A DNA stretch of 64,000 bases from JAZKDW01 sp040387375 (GTDB lineage Bacteria > Pseudomonadota > Gammaproteobacteria > Burkholderiales > Burkholderiaceae_D): positions 16,225 to 80,224 of the forward strand of contig JAZKDW010000026.1 in assembly GCA_040387375.1 (NCBI GenBank), given 5' to 3'. The position numbers and the translations under genes were made by a program. The notes under the pieces are model-generated. The model worked only from the letters and a program-made list of their open reading frames with translations. It did no database searches and was not told where the DNA came from. Below are positions 15,692-21,988 of the stretch, in pieces; the first letter of the stretch is position 1; each line of letters opens with the position of its first letter.

Positions 15692-16959
15692 CGAGGATGG
15701 CCCGCTACGCCTTGTATTTTGCGCCGATATCCAACACGCCCTGGTGGGATGCCGGCTGCCGCTGGTTCGGGCGCAACGCGCTGGACGGCGCCGAGTTCCC
15801 GCAGACGCAGATTCCAGGCATATCCAGAATTCAACTGGCGAAGCTGACCGCACGCCCGCGTCGCTATGGGTTTCACGCGACGCTCAAGCCACCGTTTGAA
15901 CTGGCAGACGGTTTTTCGGAATCGCACCTCGTGGACATGGCCGCAGCGTTTTGCCACACACAACGGCCGATCGTGCTTGAGGACATGCGGGTACGGCCCA
16001 TCGGCGACTTTCTTGCCCTGAGCCCCGCTGGCCAGAATGAGGAAATCAAGGCCCTGGCGATGCGCTGCGTTTCTTTTTTTGACCTCTTGCGTGCGCCGCC
16101 GACGGCTGGCGAGCTTCAAAAGCGGCGAGAAACAGGGCTGACCGCTCGTCAGGAAGCACTGCTGCAACGATGGGGTTATCCCTACGTCGATGAGGAATAT
16201 CAGTTGCACATGACCTTGACCGACTCGATCGGCGCGCTCGACGAAGGCAGCAGAAACACCATCCATGAGGCAGCGGAGCGGCGATTTGCAGCCGCGGCGA
16301 ACACGCCACTGGCAATCGACGGTCTTACGATATTCCGGGAAGAGCAGCCTGGCTCGCCGCTGCTGATCTGGCGCCACTTTCCGTTCAATCCTGTGCAACC
16401 GGCATCGGCGATGCCGGCGCCCGGCCGTCTGTTCTACGTGGTCGGGCCATCCGGCGTCGGCAAGGATTCGCTGCTGCAGTGGGTACGGCAACGCGTGCCG
16501 GCCGACGCGGGTGTGGTATTCGCGCAGCGCACAATCACGCGGGCATCACATGCGAGCGAGACGTATGAGGCAACCGATGTCGACACATTCGGGAAGTACG
16601 CTGCCGCTGGCCGTTTCTCGATGGTGTGGAAAGCCAACGACCTGTATTACGGCGTACGGCGCGGCATCGAAGCGAACCTGAAATCCGGCCGCGACGTGAT
16701 AATAAACGGCTCGCGCGAATACGTACCGCAGTTGGTACAGTCGTTCCCCGATGCCCAGGTCGTCTGGATCGAAGCAGATACCGCGACTATCCAGGAGCGG
16801 CTGGTATCGCGCCAGCGCGAAAGCGGCGCCGCATTGCTGCGCCGGATCGACCGCGCGCTGGAGTTTGCAGCACCCACCGGACAAAAAGTGGTAAGGCTGG
16901 ACAACAGCGGACCGCTCGACGTGGCAGGGCAGCGCCTGCTGGAATTATTGAAACTTTAG
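15688..16959 (+). CDS. phnN: DUF1045 2H-phosphoesterase fused to PhnN ribose 1,5-bisphosphokinase
   Basis: A 423-residue two-domain protein. Residues 1-235 are the DUF1045/phosphonate-operon protein, a 2H phosphoesterase with both H-x-T motifs (His63-Ala-Thr65 and His174-Met-Thr176). Residues 247-423 are PhnN, with P-loop GPSGVGKDS (Gly253 to Lys259) and guanylate-kinase-like fold; PhnN phosphorylates ribose 1,5-bisphosphate to PRPP. The preceding step, opening the ribosyl 1,2-cyclic phosphate, is done by PhnP in E. coli. No phnP is visible in this window, so the 2H domain is the natural candidate to replace it, joining two successive steps in one chain. The start overlaps the phnM copy 2 stop. 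Its stop TAG overlaps the opposing TAA of the GNAT gene. Confidence 0.92.
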   Translation: MTRMARYALYFAPISNTPWWDAGCRWFGRNALDGAEFPQTQIPGISRIQLAKLTARPRRYGFHATLKPPFELADGFSESHLVDMAAAFCHTQRPIVLEDMRVRPIGDFLALSPAGQNEEIKALAMRCVSFFDLLRAPPTAGELQKRRETGLTARQEALLQRWGYPYVDEEYQLHMTLTDSIGALDEGSRNTIHEAAERRFAAAANTPLAIDGLTIFREEQPGSPLLIWRHFPFNPVQPASAMPAPGRLFYVVGPSGVGKDSLLQWVRQRVPADAGVVFAQRTITRASHASETYEATDVDTFGKYAAAGRFSMVWKANDLYYGVRRGIEANLKSGRDVIINGSREYVPQLVQSFPDAQVVWIEADTATIQERLVSRQRESGAALLRRIDRALEFAAPTGQKVVRLDNSGPLDVAGQRLLELLKL

Positions 16960-17426
16960 GAAAGTGCGATTGCGAAACTGATGCCGTGCTGGGTGAAGCC
17001 GATACGCTCGTAAAAACGATGGGCGTCCATCCGCTTCAGGTTGGACGACAACATCATCTTGTAACATCCGGCCTCAGTTGCAATTGCAAGCGCACGTTCT
17101 ATCATCGTTTCGCCAATGCCGGCGCCGCGTCGTGCGGGCGTCACCACGACCGCGTCCAGCATTGCCTGTGGCGCACCGTGATGCGACGGACTTGAAAAGA
17201 TCATCAAGGTAAAGCTTGCCACCGCGACCTTGTTTTCGAAGACAAGGTAAGCACGGAAATTCGGGTACTGCGCCATGTCCGCCAGTACCGCCTTCACACT
17301 GGCGCTGTCCGACGCATGGGCGGGAGCGCTTTCCTCGTCATCCATTTCAGCCATCAATGTGGCCAGGATATCTGCGTCGTTTTCCGTGGCGAGACGCAAT
17401 TCAATGTCCAGCGTGGCACCTTTCAT
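16956..17426 (-). CDS. GNAT-family N-acetyltransferase of the phnCDE operon
   Basis: 156-residue GNAT acetyltransferase. The acetyl-CoA loop is VVTPARRGAGIGETMIERAL near residues 98-117, followed by MLSSNLKRMDAHRFYERIGF. E. coli PhnO is a GNAT protein in the phn operon that acetylates aminoalkylphosphonates, and a similar role is plausible here from position. ATG 17426 is chosen because it overlaps the HD gene stop (ATGA) and has GGAGG 5 nt upstream; an earlier in-frame ATG at 17456 lies inside the HD gene. Substrate is unknown; orthology with PhnO is not claimed. Confidence 0.85.
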   Translation of the reverse strand: MKGATLDIELRLATENDADILATLMAEMDDEESAPAHASDSASVKAVLADMAQYPNFRAYLVFENKVAVASFTLMIFSSPSHHGAPQAMLDAVVVTPARRGAGIGETMIERALAIATEAGCYKMMLSSNLKRMDAHRFYERIGFTQHGISFAIALS

Positions 17427-18001
17427 GTAACCTCCATGGCAGTTCGTGCAATGCAAAGCGGCTGCATCAATTTAATGAAGTGGTCAAGATCAGCAGTTAC
17501 CGCACCAGGAACCTTCGCGGCATCGTCCCAGCGCCGCAGCCGAACGGCATCCCCGGCAAACGCCGACGCGATGAACACTTCCGCCTCAGCCGGGCTGAAA
17601 GCACCGCCCTGCCATTCGAGGCTGCGCCTCGAGGCGCGGGACAATCCCGCCCCATAGAGCGGATCGACAGCGCAGAGATAACGCTTGGCGTCGACATGGA
17701 GCCGGATTGGCTCGGTGACATGGGGATGAAACAGATCGCCAAGCAAGTGCGCCGCCATTTCGGCGTGCGGATGGCTGACGTCATCGCTATTGATGGCAAG
17801 ATGACCGGCGTCGTGCAGCAACGCCGCTGTCACCAGCGCCACGCTTGCGCCTTCCGCTTGTGCCAGCGTGGCGCACTGCAGTGCGTGCTGCAACTGGGTG
17901 ACCGCTTCTCCGCCATACATTCCGTCAGCACGATGGCGCAACCATTGCACGACGGTTTCAAGGGTGACGCCATCCGGCGCCGGTTTATTCTGAAGATTCA
18001 T
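17423..18001 (-). CDS. PhnZ-type HD-domain phosphonate oxygenase
   Basis: 192-residue HD protein of the phosphonate-operon HDIG family. PhnZ is a mixed-valent di-iron oxygenase that splits the C-P bond of 2-amino-1-hydroxyethylphosphonate. Its key residues appear here at a constant offset of 5: Tyr29 and Glu32 (Tyr24, Glu27), His39 (His34), His63-Asp64 (His58-Asp59), His67 and His85 (His62, His80). A later histidine, His102, and the RRWDDAAKV Asp also have counterparts. It follows phnE by 7 nt and is coupled to the GNAT gene. The 2-oxoglutarate hydroxylase PhnY, the usual partner, is absent from the window, so the real substrate may be a different alpha-hydroxyphosphonate. Confidence 0.85.
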   Translation of the reverse strand: MNLQNKPAPDGVTLETVVQWLRHRADGMYGGEAVTQLQHALQCATLAQAEGASVALVTAALLHDAGHLAINSDDVSHPHAEMAAHLLGDLFHPHVTEPIRLHVDAKRYLCAVDPLYGAGLSRASRRSLEWQGGAFSPAEAEVFIASAFAGDAVRLRRWDDAAKVPGAVTADLDHFIKLMQPLCIARTAMEVT

Positions 18002-18008
18002 GGCAATC

Positions 18009-18818
18009 TTAAATCAGGGTTTTACGCAGTTGCGAGGATAACAAATCGATCGCGGTAACCGTGACGACGATCATCAACAACACGGCACAGGTTTGCGCGT
18101 ATTGAAAGCCGCGGATCACTTCCCAAAGAATGACGCCGATACCGCCGGCGCCCACCATGCCGACCACGGTCGCGGAACGCACGTTTGATTCAAAGCGGTA
18201 AAGCGCATAGGAAACCCAAAGCGGCATTACCTGCGGCAATACGCCAAACACGATCTCTTCCAGCGCGTGTGCACCGGTCGCACGTATTCCTTCCACCGGC
18301 TGCGGATCGATCGATTCCACCGCTTCGGAAAACAGCTTGGATAAAATACCCGTGGTGTGTATGAAGAGCGCCAACACCCCGGCAAACGGCCCGAGGCCGA
18401 CGGCGACGACAAACAACATCGCAAAGACCATTTCATTGATGGCTCGCGCCGCATCCATCAGGCGCCGTACCGGCTGCCTGATCCAGGCCGGCGTGATATT
18501 GGTAGAACACAGCAATCCGAACGGCACGGCAAAAATCACCGCCAATACCGTGCCCCACAAGGCAATCTGCAGCGTGACGAGCAATTCCTGAAGATAGATG
18601 CGCCAGTCGATGAAGTCAGGCGGAAAGAAGCTCGCTGCGTACGCCGCCATGTTGCCGCTATCGCGCATGAGTTCCAGAGGGCGCATGTCGGCGCCCTTCC
18701 ATGAGCCGATAAGCAACGCGGCCAGCACGGCCCACAACAGCAACCTGACAAGATCGTGTCCCGGCGCCGGCGGCGGATGGGCTGCGCCAGCCGGCTTCAC
18801 TTGGGAAAGTGTGTTCAT
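18009..18818 (-). CDS. phnE: PhnE, phosphonate ABC transporter permease
   Basis: 269-residue inner-membrane permease of the phosphonate importer. Several hydrophobic segments: about residues 25-40, 80-100, 140-160 and 235-258. The cytoplasmic coupling loop EGIRATGAHALEEIVFGVLP, of the EAA type, is near residues 178-197, and VGMVGAGGIGVILWE near 218-232. It lies 4 nt after phnD and 7 nt before the HD oxygenase gene. Confidence 0.95.
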   Translation of the reverse strand: MNTLSQVKPAGAAHPPPAPGHDLVRLLLWAVLAALLIGSWKGADMRPLELMRDSGNMAAYAASFFPPDFIDWRIYLQELLVTLQIALWGTVLAVIFAVPFGLLCSTNITPAWIRQPVRRLMDAARAINEMVFAMLFVVAVGLGPFAGVLALFIHTTGILSKLFSEAVESIDPQPVEGIRATGAHALEEIVFGVLPQVMPLWVSYALYRFESNVRSATVVGMVGAGGIGVILWEVIRGFQYAQTCAVLLMIVVTVTAIDLLSSQLRKTLI

Positions 18819-18822
18819 CGCT

Positions 18823-19803
18823 TCAAGACTTGACGAGATCGTTCAATTTACGAGAGATGTCTTCCAGCTTGGCCTTCTTCTCGTCTGCTTGCATGTTGAC
18901 ATCTGCTTCCAGCCTGGTTTTTTCCCTGAACAATTCAAGTTCACGGATGGGCTTGAGTTGCGCATTGCTGGAACTCTGGAACGCACTTAATGTCAGCTTG
19001 GCCAGATTTGCCTTTTCCTTCGTCGCATTGGCGCCGGCCTGACCGTAGGTCAGGAAAAAATCCTTGATTTTCTTCTTTGACTCCGCCGGCATGTCCTTGC
19101 GCCACAAGAGCGGGTCCCCTGCTATCAGCGGCGACTTCCAGATCTGGCGCAGCTGATTGCCAATCTCCGGTTGGCGCGCCTTGATCCGGTCAAGCGTATC
19201 CGAACTGTGTACCGCCACATCGACCTGCTTGTTGGCGACCGCCAGGATATTGGTTTCATGATTGGCGCCACGGACTGTCTTGAATGCCGTCTTCGGATTG
19301 ACATTATTCATTGCAAACACGTAGTAGTTCGGAATCAGGAATCCGGAGGTCGAGTTGGGGTCGCCGATGCCGAAGTTGATATTTTTTGCATTCCTGAAGA
19401 CGTCTTCGATACTGTTGTACGGACTATCCTTGTGCACGCTGATGTAGCTGAAGTAGCCATTGGTGCCGTCGGCATTGACGACCTGTGCAAATACTTCCGC
19501 GCTGGCGCGGTCCACCGCTTCAATCGCGGATTTGTTGCCCAGCCACGCAAACTGCACTTTGTTAAAACGCATCGCTTCAATCACGCCGGCGTAATCCGGG
19601 GCGAAGAATGGCGTGACCTTGACGCCCAGCCTTTTACTCAGATCATCGATGATAGGCTGCCAGTCCTGCTTCAGGTTTTGCGACGATTCGGTTGAAATGA
19701 TGCCGAAGTTCAGATTCTTGACAGGTTCGTTAGCATGGGCGGCGGATGTTATGGCGCCGAATGCCAGTGCGCTGACGCACATTGAAAGCAGTTTTTTAAA
19801 CAT
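18823..19803 (-). CDS. phnD: PhnD, phosphonate-binding periplasmic protein
   Basis: 326-residue periplasmic solute-binding protein. A Sec signal peptide covers about residues 1-24 (charged MFKK, hydrophobic core, AHA cleavage site). The mature part contains the PhnD-like NFGIISTESSQNLKQDW and FAPDYAGVIEAMRFNKVQFA. ATG 19803 is chosen for its AGGAG 8 nt upstream and because it starts the signal peptide; the open frame runs on upstream to 19941 into phnC. It delivers phosphonates to PhnE. Confidence 0.95.
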   Translation of the reverse strand: MFKKLLSMCVSALAFGAITSAAHANEPVKNLNFGIISTESSQNLKQDWQPIIDDLSKRLGVKVTPFFAPDYAGVIEAMRFNKVQFAWLGNKSAIEAVDRASAEVFAQVVNADGTNGYFSYISVHKDSPYNSIEDVFRNAKNINFGIGDPNSTSGFLIPNYYVFAMNNVNPKTAFKTVRGANHETNILAVANKQVDVAVHSSDTLDRIKARQPEIGNQLRQIWKSPLIAGDPLLWRKDMPAESKKKIKDFFLTYGQAGANATKEKANLAKLTLSAFQSSSNAQLKPIRELELFREKTRLEADVNMQADEKKAKLEDISRKLNDLVKS

Positions 19804-19834
19804 GATTGAAGCTCCTGTTGAAATAGCGGATGAA

Positions 19835-20671
19835 TCAGGCTGCAGCGAAGGCCGGCAGGCGATGTGTTGCGGCGGCCGGTGCGATAGCCGGCAAGGCGGG
19901 TTGATGCAGGATCTCTTCGGCTTCCGCCCCGTACAGCTCACGCAGCATCTGGGGCGTCAAGTCACAGGAAGGACCGTCGTACACCACCTTGCCATGGCTG
20001 AGCGCGACCGTACGCGGACAAAAGCGTTTGGCAAAGTCGACTTGATGCAGCGACACCACGACAGTCGTGCCGTCCTCGCGATTGAGGTCGGCCAATGCCT
20101 GCATCACCCGGCGCGACGATTCCGGATCGAGTGATGCAATCGGTTCGTCGGCGAGGATGATCCTTGCCCTCTGCACGATGGTGCGTGCGATTGCCGCGCG
20201 CTGTTGCTGGCCGCCTGACAAGGCAGAGGCGCGTTTGTAGGCATGATGGGCAATGCCGACCCGCGCCAGCGCATCCAGCCCGAGCGCCTTTTCTTCCCTG
20301 GTAAATTGCCGTAGACAGCTGCGCCATAACGGCATGCGGGACAAGCCACCCGACAGGACATTGGTCAACACCGGCAGACGCCCGACCAGATTGAACTGCT
20401 GGAAAATGAATCCGACATTGGCGCGGATGGCACGGATGCCGCGATTGACTTTTCCATCGCGTTGAACAACGTCGTTGCCCACCTTGATGTAACTGGAATT
20501 GGAATCGGCCGACATGAGCCCGGAAATGTGGCGCAACAGCGTTGACTTGCCAGAGCCTGAGGCGCCGATCAGCGCGACCATTTCGCCCGGATGGAACTTC
20601 AGGCTGACGTTATCCAGAGCCTGGAATCCCCCGCGAAAAGTTTTGGACAAACCGTTGATTTCAATAGTCAT
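19835..20671 (-). CDS. phnC: PhnC, phosphonate ABC transporter ATPase
   Basis: 278-residue ATP-binding subunit of the phosphonate importer. Walker A GASGSGKST near residues 36-44, family-typical VGFIFQQFNLVGRLPVLTNV with Q-loop near 84-103, signature LSGGQQQR, Walker B ILADEPIASLD. The final 25 residues are an Ala/Pro-rich extension. An AGGCGGA ribosome site precedes the ATG. First gene of the phnCDE-HD-GNAT operon. Confidence 0.95.
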   Translation of the reverse strand: MTIEINGLSKTFRGGFQALDNVSLKFHPGEMVALIGASGSGKSTLLRHISGLMSADSNSSYIKVGNDVVQRDGKVNRGIRAIRANVGFIFQQFNLVGRLPVLTNVLSGGLSRMPLWRSCLRQFTREEKALGLDALARVGIAHHAYKRASALSGGQQQRAAIARTIVQRARIILADEPIASLDPESSRRVMQALADLNREDGTTVVVSLHQVDFAKRFCPRTVALSHGKVVYDGPSCDLTPQMLRELYGAEAEEILHQPALPAIAPAAATHRLPAFAAA

Positions 20672-20702
20672 GGTTTCCGCCTGCGTGAATGGTAATGGCG
20701 GA

Positions 20703-20758
20703 AGTATCGTGCTTGAATATGTCAGGAAGATGAAGCTTCTGTTACCGCGCCGTGAAAT
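20703..20758 (-). promoter_or_regulatory. putative extended Pho box and -10 of phnC
   Basis: On the minus strand four half-sites at 11-bp period: ATTTCAC (20758-20752), CGGTAAC (20747-20741), GCTTCAT (20736-20730), CTGACAT (20725-20719), matching at 5, 5, 4 and 6 of 7 positions. GATACT (20708-20703) follows 10 nt later. Each site is weak alone; the period and the spacing make it credible. Confidence 0.4.
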
Positions 20759-20782
20759 AACGCATTTCCGGATAAGAGCACC

Positions 20783-20816
20783 TTGTCATCAAGCGGTAAC
20801 GCTTTTCGAGAACAAT
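20783..20816 (+). promoter_or_regulatory. putative Pho box and -10 of the HAD gene
   Basis: TTGTCAT (20783-20789), CAAG, CGGTAAC (20794-20800), matching at 6 and 5 of 7 positions. AACAAT (20811-20816) follows after 10 nt. It is oriented towards the HAD gene at 20881 and sits back to back with the phnC box. Confidence 0.45.
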
Positions 20817-20880
20817 TTCGACAGCTCTTCGACATGCAGCTCCCAGCCGGGAAATTGGCGATAGCCATTACAAGGTATTC

Positions 20881-21561
20881 ATGTACAAACGAAAGAGACT
20901 CGTTATTCTTGATGCGGACGGGACCATGATCGACGCTTACAGCGCGATCGAGGCAACCTTTGCCCGCCATAACATGACGCTGGGCGATGAACAGGAATTT
21001 CGAAAGCGGCACCGCCTGTTCAAATATCTGGGAGGGCTGAAAGAATTCCCGCGCAACCTGAAGAAACAGGTGCGCACGGAAGGCCGCAAACAATTGATTT
21101 CTACCTTGACAACCATTTATCGCGAAGAAGCAAAAATGTATCCAGGGATGCCGCGACTCATCAAGGCCTTGATCAAGGAGCCGGATATCGTGGTGGGGCT
21201 GGTTACCAGGAACGTCAGCAACGAACCGCAAGAAACGCTGCGGCAATTATTCCATCGTCATGACATTGATATCAACGACCTCGATTTTCTGGTCCACGTT
21301 CCGCTGAACCAGGTTAAAACCGAACCGTTCCGCGCCATCCGGGAACGCTTTTCAATCAATCCCGCCCTCGCTTATGTCTGCGGCGACGAGCACAAGGATT
21401 ATCTGGCCGCCGTCGGCGCCGGCATGCATCCGTTCATGGTGTCCTACGGCTTTGACGACCACAAGCGCCTGGTCGAAAAATTCTCGATACCGGAAGAAGT
21501 GATTTCACGCACACCAGCGGAATTGTCTTCACGTCTGTTACATGCTCTAGGTCAGCATTGA
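20881..21561 (+). CDS. HAD-superfamily phosphatase
   Basis: 226-residue HAD hydrolase with all four catalytic motifs: DADGT (nucleophile Asp10 and acid Asp12 region), LVTRN near residues 114-118, the Lys of VKTEP near 150-154, and CGDEHKD near 166-172. An alpha-helical cap of C1 type lies between motifs I and II, with a basic stretch NLKKQVRTEGRKQ. AAGG precedes the ATG by 6 nt. It is divergent from phnC with a putative Pho box of its own, so it probably releases phosphate from an organic ester or phosphonate breakdown product. It does not look like PhnX (phosphonoacetaldehyde hydrolase); the substrate is unknown. Confidence 0.85.
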   Translation: MYKRKRLVILDADGTMIDAYSAIEATFARHNMTLGDEQEFRKRHRLFKYLGGLKEFPRNLKKQVRTEGRKQLISTLTTIYREEAKMYPGMPRLIKALIKEPDIVVGLVTRNVSNEPQETLRQLFHRHDIDINDLDFLVHVPLNQVKTEPFRAIRERFSINPALAYVCGDEHKDYLAAVGAGMHPFMVSYGFDDHKRLVEKFSIPEEVISRTPAELSSRLLHALGQH

Positions 21562-21584
21562 CCCGCACGCACATTTCTGGCCAG

Positions 21585-21932
21585 TCATGCCATCTCTCCG
21601 AACTTCAGCAAATTGCCATGCGGGTCAATGACGTATAGTTCTTTCATTCCCCATGGTTGCACAACGGGTTCCTGTACTGCGATTCCGCGATTCGAAAATT
21701 CGGTAAAGAGCGCTTGTGTATCTGCTGCCCTTATGTAGCAGGAGGTATTTTCGGCAATATGGCGGTCGTCACATAGCCAAAAATGAATTTCAGCGCCGTC
21801 ACGGCTGACGATAGCGTAATCATTGAATTGGCTTAATTTTTTGAACCCAAGCCGGTTCGTATAAAAATCCACTGACACCTGCAAATCCAGCGAGGCGAGC
21901 ACGGGCACTGTACTTTTTATTTGGGAGGGCAT
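21585..21932 (-). CDS. VOC-family (glyoxalase/bleomycin-resistance-like) protein
   Basis: 115-residue single-domain VOC protein. It shows the beta-alpha-beta-beta-beta pattern: SLDLQVSVDFYTNRLGFKK, then IHFWLCDDRH, CYIRAADTQALF, and the closing GMKELYVIDPHGNLLKFGE with a likely metal Glu. Members include bleomycin-binding and dioxygenase-like proteins; the substrate is not apparent. It faces the HAD gene end to end. Confidence 0.8.
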   Translation of the reverse strand: MPSQIKSTVPVLASLDLQVSVDFYTNRLGFKKLSQFNDYAIVSRDGAEIHFWLCDDRHIAENTSCYIRAADTQALFTEFSNRGIAVQEPVVQPWGMKELYVIDPHGNLLKFGEMA

Positions 21933-21988
21933 AGAAAAATTTAATCGCTCAGCCGGAGAATTGAGAATTTATAGCATACAGCAACACG

